From contig NSIL01000003.1 of NCBI GenBank assembly GCA_002737365.1, positions 83,100 to 135,077 on the forward strand: DNA of 51,978 nt. The letters are read 5' to 3'. Position numbers and translations under genes: made by a program. How positions within the stretch are numbered: position 1 is the first letter of the stretch; each line of letters starts with the position of its first letter. The DNA is from Acidobacterium sp. (GTDB lineage: Bacteria > Acidobacteriota > Vicinamibacteria > Vicinamibacterales > UBA2999). Of the stretch, positions 39,414 through 47,550 are shown one piece after another. The notes beneath the pieces were generated by a model, which saw only the letters and a list, made by a program, of their open reading frames with translations, ran no database searches and was not told the DNA's origin.

Positions 39414-40558
39414 CCGCGCGAAAGCGCCACCACGGTTTCAATGTGGTCGGTGTGGGGAAACATGTCAACTGGCTGGATGCGCGTCACGCGATACCCGGCA
39501 GTGAGGATAACCGGCAATTCCGCCGCCAGCGCTTCCGGATTGCAGGAAACATAGACGGCCCGCGGCGGCGCGATCTGGTTGAAGACGCTGTCGAGGACCT
39601 CCGGCGGGCAGCCCTGCCGTGGCGGGTCGAGGACCACGGCGTCCCAGCGGTCGCGTGCCACCCGCGGCAACGCCTCTTCGACACTCGACGTGAGCAGCCG
39701 CATCATGCCACCCGGAATACGGTTCAGGCGAATGTTCGCCTCGGCATCCTTCATGGCCTGCCGGTTTTCTTCAACCGCCGTCACACGCACGCCGGCCTTG
39801 ACGAGCGGCAAGGCAAACAGCCCGCTTCCGCTGTACAGGTCCAGAACCTGTGGCGACGAACCTTCAGGTTTGTCGAACGTGCCAACGCCGTCGATTACCA
39901 GTTGGACAAGCGCGCGCGCCGCGCCGACATTGGTCTGGAAAAACGCCGTTGGCGACACCAGGAACGAGGTGTCGATGATCCCGTCCTGCTTGACGTGGCT
40001 GTGACCGTCGATCTTGATGGTTTCCGACCCCACCATGAACGGCCCCGGGCGGTCGTTGATGTTGATGAAGAAACCGTCGGGCCGATCCGCGGATGCCAGC
40101 AAGCCACGAATCGGCGTGCGCAGCGCCTTGTCGTTCTTGGTCACCACCAGCATCGCCACCGCCTGCCGATCGTCCTCGGTGGTCCGGACAATGATGTGGC
40201 GGACGAGGCCGTTGCGCTGGGCGCCGGCGCCGTAGATGCGGGCGCGCCTCAGGCGATCGCGCAGCGCGAACGCGATGCGGTTGCCGCGGTCGCTGTGGAC
40301 CGGACACTCGTCGATGCGGACAATCTGCTTGGAGCCACGCGCGTAGTGGCCCATCACCAGGCCGCGGCCCTGCCCTTCGGGGCCGAACACGAACGACACC
40401 TTGGTGCGGAAACGGTCCTCGCGCGGCGACGGCACCAGCGGCGGCACCGGCATGCCCAGCAGCCGCGCCAGCCGCGCCTGCTTCTGGAGCAGCTGCTCGG
40501 CGTACTCAACACCGGGCAGGCTGCAGCCGCCGCAGACGCCGAAATGTTTGCAGTTCAC
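39410..40558 (-). CDS. RlmD/TrmA-type RNA (uracil-C5) methyltransferase
   Basis: A 382-residue class I methyltransferase. The N-terminal cysteines CKHFGVCGGC, with a further Cys in IDECPVHSDR, match the [4Fe-4S] site of RlmD. The SAM site is DLYSGSGLFALPL, VVLDPPRQGCPPE is motif IV, and YVSCNPEALAAEL carries the catalytic cysteine that attacks uracil C6. No N-terminal TRAM domain is present, so it is shorter than E. coli RlmD. The start is GTG 40558. The likely product is m5U in 23S rRNA, but RlmC or TrmA specificity cannot be excluded. Confidence 0.92.
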   Translation of the reverse strand: MNCKHFGVCGGCSLPGVEYAEQLLQKQARLARLLGMPVPPLVPSPREDRFRTKVSFVFGPEGQGRGLVMGHYARGSKQIVRIDECPVHSDRGNRIAFALRDRLRRARIYGAGAQRNGLVRHIIVRTTEDDRQAVAMLVVTKNDKALRTPIRGLLASADRPDGFFININDRPGPFMVGSETIKIDGHSHVKQDGIIDTSFLVSPTAFFQTNVGAARALVQLVIDGVGTFDKPEGSSPQVLDLYSGSGLFALPLVKAGVRVTAVEENRQAMKDAEANIRLNRIPGGMMRLLTSSVEEALPRVARDRWDAVVLDPPRQGCPPEVLDSVFNQIAPPRAVYVSCNPEALAAELPVILTAGYRVTRIQPVDMFPHTDHIETVVALSRG

Positions 40559-40625
40559 TGGGCTTGGGGCCTGGGGCTTGGGGCTTGGGCTTGGTTTTTC
40601 AGGCCTCAGGCCTCAAGCCTCAAGC
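40559..40625. repeat. Inverted arrays of GGCTTGR heptamers
   Basis: About five units of GGCTTGG or GGCCTGG, a TTTTTC centre, then four units of AGGCCTC or AAGCCTC in the opposite orientation. The two arms can form a very stable hairpin of some 26-30 pairs. It fills the whole gap between the FKBP stop and the methyltransferase GTG, both on minus. The same unit occurs at 19722-19746. Confidence 0.8.
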
Positions 40626-41081
40626 CTATTTGACCGCGAGCAGCTCGACCTCAAACACCAGCGTCGCGTTGGGTGGAATCACGCCGCCGGCGCCGCGCGC
40701 GCCGTAGCCCATGTCGGGTGGAATGGTCAGCACCCGCGTGCCGCCGACCTTCATGCCGGCAAAGCCCTTGTCCCAACCAGAAATCACCTGGCCGCCGCCG
40801 AGCGGAAACTCGAACGGTTCATTGCGGTCTTTCGAGCTGTCGAACTTGGCGCCGCGCTTGTCGCCCTTCGAAGCCTCGAACAACCAACCGGTGTAGTGAA
40901 CGCTCACCACCCGCCCCGCCACCGCCTCGGCGCCGGTGCCAACTGTGGTGTCGACCATCTGCAATTCCTTAACGCCGGTATCAGTCATCGGTGCCCCTTC
41001 AGTGGATTCGGATTTCTGAGCAGAGCCGCCGCACGCAACGGTGACCATCAACAGCAGCGACACAATCGTGAGTCTTTTCAT
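40626..41081 (-). CDS. FKBP-type peptidyl-prolyl isomerase lipoprotein
   Basis: A 151-residue exported lipoprotein. The leader [19 protein letters not shown] has a lipobox-like end with cysteine 17. From about residue 45 comes a single FKBP domain ([80 protein letters not shown]) with the catalytic aromatic cluster intact. It should help fold periplasmic proteins at the membrane. It stands alone. The heptamer hairpin lies immediately after its stop, TAG running straight into the first unit. Confidence 0.94.
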   Translation of the reverse strand: MKRLTIVSLLLMVTVACGGSAQKSESTEGAPMTDTGVKELQMVDTTVGTGAEAVAGRVVSVHYTGWLFEASKGDKRGAKFDSSKDRNEPFEFPLGGGQVISGWDKGFAGMKVGGTRVLTIPPDMGYGARGAGGVIPPNATLVFEVELLAVK

Positions 41082-41268
41082 CTAGTTCTCATTCGTGATC
41101 TGGTGATGTGGCTTGCCAGCCGTAACTCGACAAGTGGTTCCCGAGCGAAGGTTGGTGGAGGGAGAGTCCGCCACCAACTGGTCCCTTCAGATGGTACCTG
41201 ATGCGGACCCGGCCGCGCCACGCCCTCGACACGTGGGGACGGCACCTCGAGCACTGCGGTGCCATCCG

Positions 41269-41309
41269 GCCGCGTCTGAGCACGACCCTGCTGTGGACAC
41301 GGGCGGCCG
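41269..41309. repeat. Repeat R2, copy 1
   Basis: A 41-base unit GCCGCGTCTGAGCACG...GACACGGGCGGCCG, identical to 42061-42101 at 39 of 41 positions. The two flank the NUDIX gene in direct orientation. Inner stem AGCA/TGCT is shared by both copies; in copy 2 the outer arms CGCGTC/GACGCG also pair. Confidence 0.75.
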
Positions 41310-41337
41310 CTCATCTCGCTTATTATCGTTTTTGCCC

Positions 41338-41910
41338 ATGAGTTCAACCCCTTCTTTGTCCCGTTGGGAAAAAGGCGCCAGCCGTTCGCTGGCGGCGACG
41401 CGCATCTTTGATGTTCGCGGCGTTGAGTTTCGCCATCCTGTTCGGGACACGCGCCGCGAGTTTGTGGTCATCGACGCGCCCGACTGGGTCAATGTGATCG
41501 CGCTCACGCCCGATCATCGGCTCGTGTTGGTGAACCAGTTTCGCTACGGCACCGATGCGTTCTCCTGGGAAGTTCCCGGCGGAGGCATCGATGCGGGGGA
41601 GGATCCGGTTACGGCGGGAGTGCGCGAATTGCAGGAGGAAACCGGTTACACGGGAAAAACCGCGCGCCTGCTCGGATCAGTTAACCCGAACCCTGCCATC
41701 CTCAACAATCGCTGTCACCTCGTGCTCGTCGAGGGTGCGGAGCGCACGAACGAGCAGGAGTGGGGTCCCGATGAGGAGATCGAGGTGATGACGTTGCCCG
41801 TCGACGAGGCTTACGCCTGGGCCCGGTCCGGTCGCATCACGCATTCTTTGGTGCTGAATGCCCTGTTTCTCTTTGCTGCCCGGTGGACCGAGATCAAAGC
41901 AGGGCTTTGA
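41338..41910 (+). CDS. NUDIX hydrolase, ADP-ribose pyrophosphatase-like
   Basis: A 190-residue NUDIX enzyme. The box is classical: GGGIDAGEDPVTAGVRELQEETGY (GX5EX7REUXEEXGU form, split here at about residues 80-103). It is preceded by LVLVNQFRYGTDAFSWEVPG, as in ADP-ribose pyrophosphatases that use a domain-swapped N-terminal strand. PNPAILNNRCHLVLVEGAE follows. The likely substrate is ADP-ribose or another nucleoside diphosphate sugar. ATG 41338 follows a TATTAT box by 12 bases. It is bracketed by the two R2 repeats, so it may have arrived as a unit. Confidence 0.9.
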   Translation: MSSTPSLSRWEKGASRSLAATRIFDVRGVEFRHPVRDTRREFVVIDAPDWVNVIALTPDHRLVLVNQFRYGTDAFSWEVPGGGIDAGEDPVTAGVRELQEETGYTGKTARLLGSVNPNPAILNNRCHLVLVEGAERTNEQEWGPDEEIEVMTLPVDEAYAWARSGRITHSLVLNALFLFAARWTEIKAGL

Positions 41911-42060
41911 TCCGGCGCAAATGGGCGTGTTCTCGGGAAATCCCGGCTCTTTCCAAAAAGGAAATCGTGGAGCGCGGACATCAGGCATTCTTCGACGATT
42001 ACGCGGAGATCGAGTGTGGTCAGGCGTCACGAAAATTGAATATGCGTCCACCGGGTCCGC
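41911..42060 (+). other. Possible gene fragment truncated by repeat R2
   Basis: In one plus frame SREIPALSKKEIVERGHQA followed by FFDDYAEIECGQASRKLNM has protein-like composition and lower GC than its surroundings. It has no start of its own and ends in stops within repeat R2 copy 2. I do not recognise a family. From 42102 to 42315 I see no gene; a leader for nothing on plus and the tail of the tRNA-Ser transcript on minus. Confidence 0.3.
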
Positions 42061-42101
42061 GCCGCGTCTGAGCACGGCCCTGCTGTGGACGCGGGCGGCC
42101 G
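42061..42101. repeat. Repeat R2, copy 2
   Basis: The second 41-base copy (39 of 41 identical to 41269-41309). CGCGTC (42064-42069) pairs with GACGCG further on, and AGCA with TGCT inside, giving a bulged hairpin. Confidence 0.75.
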
Positions 42102-42315
42102 AGCGACGCCAGCCCCTGCTGGCTGTGCCACCTTCCGTCAGCGCGGCGCCGCCTCCCGTGCCTCCGCGAGACTAACGAGCCTTCCCCCATTCGCTCCCAC
42201 AAGTGAGGTTGGAGTCAGCGGGCCGTTACGGGACGGCTTGAGCCCAGTTTGTCGACGTCTGTCGTTGCTAAGAAGGGCTTTGCCGGATGTTATTGGATTT
42301 GACTAGACGATGAAT

Positions 42316-42405
<90 letters not shown>

Positions 42406-42415
42406 GCAAGAAGGT

Positions 42416-43705
42416 CTATTTTACCGCCTCGATGCGTTCCCGCCCACCCATGAATGGCTTAAGCGCCTCCGGAATCAGCACCGACCCGTCGGCCTGCTGG
42501 TAGTTCTCGAGAATCGCGATCAGCGTGCGCCCCACCGCCAGGCCCGAGCCGTTGAGGGTGTGGACATGCTCCGCCTTGCCCGCGCCCTCGGGACGGAACT
42601 TGATGTTGGCACGCCGCGCCTGGAACCCCTCGCAGTTCGAGCACGACGAGATTTCGCGATACGCCTTCTGGCTGGGCAGCCACACCTCGAGGTCGTAGGT
42701 CTTCGACGAACCGAAGCCCAAGTCCCCCGTACAAAGCGCCATCGTCCGGTACGGCAGGCCCAGCAACTGCAGCACCCGTTCGGCGTTGGCGGTGAGGCTT
42801 TCGAGTTCGGCGTACGACGTGTCGGGCGTCGCGAACTTCACCAGTTCCACTTTGTCGAACTGATGCTGCCGAATCAGGCCGCGCACATCGGCGCCATACG
42901 AACCCGCTTCGCTGCGGAAGCACGGCGTGTAGGCGGTGTACTTCAGCGGCAGCAGGCGGCCGTCGAGAATTTCACCGCGATACAAGTTGGTGACCGGCAC
43001 TTCGGCAGTAGGGATCAGGTAGAGGTCCCACTCCCCGGCGATCTTGAACAGGTCCGTCTCGAACTTCGGCAACTGGCCGGTGCCGTACAACGTCGCCGAT
43101 GACACCAGGAACGGCGGCAGTATCTCGGTGTAGCCGTGTTCGGTGGTGTGCAGCGTCAACATGAAATTGATCAGCGCGCGCTCGAGTTGCGCACCGGCGC
43201 CCATCAGGATCGCGAAGCGAGAGCCGGAAATCTTGGTGGCGCGCTCGAAGTCGATGATCCCGAGCTGCGGACCGAGATCCCAGTGCGCCTTGGGCTCGAA
43301 GTCCAGCGCCGTGGGCTCACCCCATGTCCGTACCACCACGTTACCGGCCGCGCTCTTCCCCACCGGCACGCTGGCGTGCGGCAGGTTGGGCAGCACCTCG
43401 AGGATCAGCGTGCGCTGGCGCTCGACGGCATCGAGCTCCACTTCCATCTGCTTAATCTTCTGGTTCCGCTGCTTGCTGACCTCGTACAGGTGCTGCACCT
43501 CTTCGCCATTCCGCTTGCCGCGCGCCACCTGGTCACCGGTCGAGTTCTGCTCGCGCTTCAGCCCTTCGATGGCGGGAATCAACCGGCGGCGCTGCGTCTC
43601 ACACGTCGCGAGTTGCTGCAACTCAGCCGTTGCGTCGAGCCCGCGATTGGCAAGGCCCTGCTGCACCGTTTCGATGTGGTCGCGGACGTAAAGAGGGTCG
43701 AGCAT
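42416..43705 (-). CDS. serS: Seryl-tRNA synthetase
   Basis: A 429-residue class II synthetase charging tRNA-Ser (and, in selenoprotein-making cells, tRNA-Sec). The N-terminal coiled-coil arm (about 30-100, [20 protein letters not shown]) grips the long variable arm. Motif 2 is [20 protein letters not shown] followed by FDKVELVKF, and motif 3 lies in [39 protein letters not shown] is conserved. The start is ATG 43705, 15 bases from the divergent galU frame, with TAGAAT 10 bases upstream. tRNA-Ser(TGA) follows directly and may be co-transcribed. Confidence 0.97.
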   Translation of the reverse strand: MLDPLYVRDHIETVQQGLANRGLDATAELQQLATCETQRRRLIPAIEGLKREQNSTGDQVARGKRNGEEVQHLYEVSKQRNQKIKQMEVELDAVERQRTLILEVLPNLPHASVPVGKSAAGNVVVRTWGEPTALDFEPKAHWDLGPQLGIIDFERATKISGSRFAILMGAGAQLERALINFMLTLHTTEHGYTEILPPFLVSSATLYGTGQLPKFETDLFKIAGEWDLYLIPTAEVPVTNLYRGEILDGRLLPLKYTAYTPCFRSEAGSYGADVRGLIRQHQFDKVELVKFATPDTSYAELESLTANAERVLQLLGLPYRTMALCTGDLGFGSSKTYDLEVWLPSQKAYREISSCSNCEGFQARRANIKFRPEGAGKAEHVHTLNGSGLAVGRTLIAILENYQQADGSVLIPEALKPFMGGRERIEAVK

Positions 43706-43726
43706 AACTGCACTATTCTAATGGGT
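43706..43726. promoter_or_regulatory. Shared divergent promoter core
   Basis: CACTATTCTAATGGGT lies between serS (minus) and galU (plus). TATTCT (43714-43719) reads toward galU and ends 8 bases before ATG 43727. TAGAAT (43715-43720 complement) reads toward serS and ends 10 bases before its ATG. A start at 43721 would lie too close to the box to be transcribed from it. Confidence 0.45.
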
Positions 43727-44614
43727 ATGAGCTCGACTGTCCGTAAGGTCGTCTTCCCCGCCGCCGGCCTGGGCACGCGGTTTCTGCCGGCCACCAAGGC
43801 GCAGCCCAAGGAAATGCTGCCGTTGGTCGACAAACCGACCATTCAATACGGCGTCGAAGAAGCGGTCCAATCCGGCGTCCCAAACATCATCCTGGTCACC
43901 GGCCGCGGCAAGAACGCCATCGAGGATCACTTCGATGTCTCGAAGGAGCTCGAGTCATTCCTCGAAAGCCGGGGCAAGCGCGACCTGGCCGAAGAGGTCC
44001 GCAAGATCTCTGATCAGATTAACGTCTCGTACGTGCGCCAGGGCGAACCGCTCGGCCTGGGTCACGCCGTGCTCGTCGCCGAAACCCTGATCGGCAACGA
44101 ACCATTCGCGGTGATCCTGGCCGACGATGTGATCGATGCGACGCCACCGGCGCTGGCACAAATGATTGGCGTGTTCGAGAAGGCGGGCGGACCGGTGCTG
44201 GCCGTCGAGCGCGTGCCGATGGATCAGGTCTCGAACTACGGCGTGATTGCCGGCGTGCCGGCACCCGAAGTCGGCACGGGCGTCTACCGCGTGACCGACC
44301 TGGTCGAGAAACCGGCGCGCGAGGACGCGCCGTCAGACCTCGCCATCATCGGCCGCTACATCCTCACGCCCGACATCTTCCCTGCCCTGCACGAGACCGC
44401 GAAGGACAAGTCCGGCGAAATTCAACTGACCAACGGCTTGCGCCAGCTGCTGCAGTCGCGGCCAATCTACGCCTACGAGGTGGACGGTGTCCGCCACGAT
44501 ACGGGTAACAAGCTGGGGTTCTTGAAAGCGACGGTCTACTTCGCGATGAAGCGACCTGAACTCGCCGCGCCGTTCCTGGCGTACCTGAGAGAGGTCGTCA
44601 AGAACAGGAGCTGA
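43727..44614 (+). CDS. galU: UTP-glucose-1-phosphate uridylyltransferase
   Basis: A 295-residue nucleotidyltransferase forming UDP-glucose from UTP and glucose-1-phosphate. VVFPAAGLGTRFLPATKAQP followed by KEMLPLVDKP is the sugar-nucleotide binding signature; ILADDVI holds a catalytic aspartate; GVIAGVPAPEVGTGVYRVTDL and EKPARE contain further site residues, and VDGVRHDTGNKLGFLKATVY is the typical end. Start 43727 is preferred to 43721 because of the -10-like box. It supplies precursors for surface glycans, perhaps including those handled by the O-antigen ligase-like protein. It converges with the FmdB gene, 5 bases apart. Confidence 0.95.
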   Translation: MSSTVRKVVFPAAGLGTRFLPATKAQPKEMLPLVDKPTIQYGVEEAVQSGVPNIILVTGRGKNAIEDHFDVSKELESFLESRGKRDLAEEVRKISDQINVSYVRQGEPLGLGHAVLVAETLIGNEPFAVILADDVIDATPPALAQMIGVFEKAGGPVLAVERVPMDQVSNYGVIAGVPAPEVGTGVYRVTDLVEKPAREDAPSDLAIIGRYILTPDIFPALHETAKDKSGEIQLTNGLRQLLQSRPIYAYEVDGVRHDTGNKLGFLKATVYFAMKRPELAAPFLAYLREVVKNRS

Positions 44615-44619
44615 GGAGA

Positions 44620-44970
44620 TCAGGTCGTCGTGCTCGGTTTCGTTTCGGTCTTGGTCTCGGTCTTGGTTTCGGTCTTGGTCTCGGCCTTGGTTTCGGCCTT
44701 GGCCTCGGACTTCGAGTCGGTCTTGGTCTCGCCCGCCGGCGTGTTGGCGCTCGCCTCTTTCGCCGACCCGGTGCCCAGGTCGCTCTTGCCGCCGCGGCCG
44801 TAGTCGGTCAGGTAGAAACCAGAACCCTTGAACTGGATCGCGGGTGACGAGAACAGCTTGCTCACCGTGCCGCCGCATTTCGGGCAGATGTCGATCGGCG
44901 CATCCGAGTACTTCTGAATCACTTCGAAGCGGTGCGCGCACGCGCTGCATTCATATTCGTACAAGGGCAT
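44620..44970 (-). CDS. FmdB-type zinc-ribbon protein with KTET repeats
   Basis: A 116-residue protein. The first 45 residues are an FmdB/CxxC zinc ribbon (MPLYEYECSACAHRFEV, then CPKCGGTVSKLFSSP), a small putative regulatory protein family. FKGSGFYLTDYG is the usual next segment. The last 45 residues are a low-complexity tail of repeated KAET and KTET units (44636-44730), from a hexamer- to dodecamer-type minisatellite. ATG 44970 is chosen since the family starts with MPLYEY. It lies 4 bases after the DUF885 stop, in one unit. Confidence 0.92.
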   Translation of the reverse strand: MPLYEYECSACAHRFEVIQKYSDAPIDICPKCGGTVSKLFSSPAIQFKGSGFYLTDYGRGGKSDLGTGSAKEASANTPAGETKTDSKSEAKAETKAETKTETKTETKTETKPSTTT

Positions 44971-44974
44971 GTTG

Positions 44975-46633
44975 TTACTCCAACACCACGTCTGACGATC
45001 CATCAAGCATGAGGCGCCGCAGGGCCCAGAAGGGCGCCGAGCCCTGGGCCAGCAGCGCATCGTGGAACGCGCGCAACGAGGGCTTGCCGCCTTGTTGCTC
45101 GTACCAGTCGCGGCGCAGTTTCAGCAGCATCAGCTTGCCTGCCGAGTAGACAAGATACGTCGGATCGAAGGTGCCGCGCTCGGCTTCGCGCCGCGCGTTG
45201 GCGTCTTCCAGAAACGCCTCGTCCTTGAAGAACCGCACCCCCTGCTCGACCGACCAGTCCTCGGTGTGCAGGCGAATACCGACAATAAAGCGGGCCAGGC
45301 GCACCAGCGACTCGGCCAGTTGGCCGAGCTTGAGCGACTGATCGCCCTTGCCGAAGCCGGCCTCGAGCATCATCTGCTCGCAGTAGTGGGCCCAGCCTTC
45401 CATGTAGGAGGCGGGCGCAAACATGGTTGAACGGCGGACTTTGGAATCGACCTTCCGCAGGTGCTGATAGTGCAGGAAGTGGCCGGGATACACCTCGTGG
45501 ATCGAAATGGCCCACAGCGTCGGCGTGTTGAAGTTGCGCAGGTGCTCGAGCTGGCGCTCGGCGTCCCACTTCTGATCGACGTCGGTCAAGTAGTACATCG
45601 CACGCGACGGCTTCGATTCGTAGGGCCCAGGCGTCCACATGCTGGCCGATGACCAGCGGAAGAACTCTGGCGTGGCGGCGACGGCGACACCGGAGCTGTC
45701 GGGAATGCTGACCACCGGGTTGCGAGACAAGAAGGTGTGCAGCTCTTCGAGCTGGGCATGGGCCGTCGAGATCAGCGCGCCGGGCGCCGGGTGCTGCTGT
45801 TTCGCCTTTCGCCATGCCGCAATGGGGTCGCCGCCAGTTCGTCCGCCGGCCAACTGGCGGAACTCTTCCTGTGTCGCCGCCAGTTCGCGCGTGGCAATGG
45901 CGAGCAGCCGTTCGACCGGGAGCGTAATCCCCTCCTCCAGGCGCAGCTTCTGCTCGAACCTGTCGCGGCCGAGACGGAACGACCCCTTGGCATTAGGCCG
46001 GATGTCGTTCTCGAGGTCATCGACGTAGGCGCCAATCGTCCTCACCGACTCGGTGCACGCATCGTCCAAGTCGCCAAGCAGGTGAATGTCATCGACATTC
46101 GAGAAGGCGCGAGGCAGGTCTGTCTGGATAAACGACATGGCGCCACGCCAGGTATCGATGCCGACCTTCACGAAGATGGCAGGCGGATCCTTGATGTTGT
46201 CGCGCGCGGCCTGCACGAGACGCGGCACCTGGCGCAGTTTCGAGAGTACCCGGCGCGCCCGGTCGGTTTCGGGCGAGTGGGTGAAGATTGCCTGGGCGGC
46301 AAGACTCGAGGCCAGGATGTCGGCGTAGACGTGCGGGTTGCGCTCCCACGGGCGCGTGGCTTCCAGATCGAATTGCCGGGCCCGGATGTTCGACGCGACA
46401 ATCTGGTGCTCAACCTGTTCCCGAAGCGGCAAGTTCGCGTGCGGAATGCTGTCGAGCCGCCGGGCGAAGCCGGAAAGGGCACTCGTGTGACTGTCAATGG
46501 CCGTACGCCGGAAGTCCTCTAACAGGTCGTCATGGATGTGAACACCGTCCATGGTCGCCCCGGTGGGGTGGACCTCGTAGAGATAGGCGAGATAGTCGTC
46601 GACGAAGTGGGGTAGTGGTTCAGCCGCGTGCAT
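44975..46633 (-). CDS. DUF885 family (putative metallopeptidase)
   Basis: A 552-residue protein. SIHEVYPGHFLHYQHLRK contains the HExxPGH-type zinc motif of the DUF885 family. FAPASYMEGWAHYCEQMMLE supplies a downstream glutamate and histidine, and DPTYLVYSAGKLMLLKLR the C-terminal core. Members are probable zinc carboxypeptidase- or dipeptidase-like enzymes, mostly without experiment. ATG 46633 is taken because the upstream open frame runs into the rsmI promoter; no signal peptide is seen, which suggests a cytoplasmic protein. FmdB follows in the same unit. Confidence 0.88.
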   Translation of the reverse strand: MHAAEPLPHFVDDYLAYLYEVHPTGATMDGVHIHDDLLEDFRRTAIDSHTSALSGFARRLDSIPHANLPLREQVEHQIVASNIRARQFDLEATRPWERNPHVYADILASSLAAQAIFTHSPETDRARRVLSKLRQVPRLVQAARDNIKDPPAIFVKVGIDTWRGAMSFIQTDLPRAFSNVDDIHLLGDLDDACTESVRTIGAYVDDLENDIRPNAKGSFRLGRDRFEQKLRLEEGITLPVERLLAIATRELAATQEEFRQLAGGRTGGDPIAAWRKAKQQHPAPGALISTAHAQLEELHTFLSRNPVVSIPDSSGVAVAATPEFFRWSSASMWTPGPYESKPSRAMYYLTDVDQKWDAERQLEHLRNFNTPTLWAISIHEVYPGHFLHYQHLRKVDSKVRRSTMFAPASYMEGWAHYCEQMMLEAGFGKGDQSLKLGQLAESLVRLARFIVGIRLHTEDWSVEQGVRFFKDEAFLEDANARREAERGTFDPTYLVYSAGKLMLLKLRRDWYEQQGGKPSLRAFHDALLAQGSAPFWALRRLMLDGSSDVVLE

Positions 46634-46689
46634 GCAGGACACTAGGACGCGATCTCGGAAAAGCGGCCATCTCGCAATGGTACAATAAA

Positions 46690-47550
46690 ATGCGGCTGAT
46701 GAAGGGGACGCTGTACGTCGTCGCGACACCCATCGGCCACCTCGAAGACATCACGCTTCGCGCTCTCCGCATCTTGAAGTCCGTGCAATTGGTGGCCGCC
46801 GAAGATACGCGGCGGACCGGGAACCTGTTGCGCCACTACGAGATTGCGACGCCCGTCCTCAGTGTCCACGAACATAACGAAGGCGCGCGGGTCGCGCGTT
46901 TGCTCACTCGCCTGGCCGCTGGAGATTCCATTGCCCTGGTCACCGATGCTGGTACTCCGGGCGTTTCTGACCCTGGCGCGACCCTGGTGGCCGCCGTCCG
47001 GGAAGCCGGCTTCCGCGTGGAGCCCATTCCTGGCGCCAGTGCCGTGGTGACCGCCATGTCTGTGGCTGGGATGAAGTCGGAAGGGTTTTGTTTTCATGGG
47101 TTTGCTCCAATTAAGTCAAAAGACAGAAAATTGTGGTTCCTCGCCCTGGTCGAGGCCAGCCGAGACCGTGCCGCGGTGTTCTTTGAGGCCCCCCATCGGC
47201 TACTGAAGACCCTCGAGGAACTACATCAATTGGTCAAATGCCAGATAATGGTAGGGCGTGAGCTCACCAAGATCCACGAAGAATTCGTTTTTGGCACCCC
47301 TGAGGAGCTGCTGACCAGGTTCAAGGCCCCGCAAGGGGAGTTCACCCTGGTGATTCCGCCGGGTTCCAAGGACCAGGGCCTACCCCTGGCGGCGACGGAC
47401 GATGATATCGAGAATTTATTTGGTCAATTAACAGAAAATGGCCTGGGCGAGTCCAAACGGGACACAGCGCGGCTGGTTGCTGAACGACTGGGCCTGACCA
47501 CAAAGGTGGTCTACGACGCCCTGGAACGGGTCAAAATCACTCGTGGTTGA
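46690..47550 (+). CDS. rsmI: 16S rRNA (cytidine(1402)-2'-O)-methyltransferase
   Basis: A 286-residue tetrapyrrole-methylase-fold protein that methylates the ribose of C1402 in 16S rRNA. GTLYVVATPIGHLEDITLRA, VAAEDTRRTGNLLRHY, ALVTDAGTPGVSDPGA and FVFGTPEELLTRF are family signatures. ATG 46690 follows TACAAT (46681-46686) closely; an inner ATG at 46699 fits that promoter better and would remove three residues. Several patches (about 47100-47135 and 47400-47450) have lower GC than the neighbours. The end overlaps the glmU GTG by 8 bases. Confidence 0.96.
   Translation: MRLMKGTLYVVATPIGHLEDITLRALRILKSVQLVAAEDTRRTGNLLRHYEIATPVLSVHEHNEGARVARLLTRLAAGDSIALVTDAGTPGVSDPGATLVAAVREAGFRVEPIPGASAVVTAMSVAGMKSEGFCFHGFAPIKSKDRKLWFLALVEASRDRAAVFFEAPHRLLKTLEELHQLVKCQIMVGRELTKIHEEFVFGTPEELLTRFKAPQGEFTLVIPPGSKDQGLPLAATDDDIENLFGQLTENGLGESKRDTARLVAERLGLTTKVVYDALERVKITRG

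Noticed and set aside
40559-40625. A CRISPR array or tandem spacer repeat
   Set aside because: Units are 7 bases without spacers and in two orientations. No CRISPR array was seen in the window.
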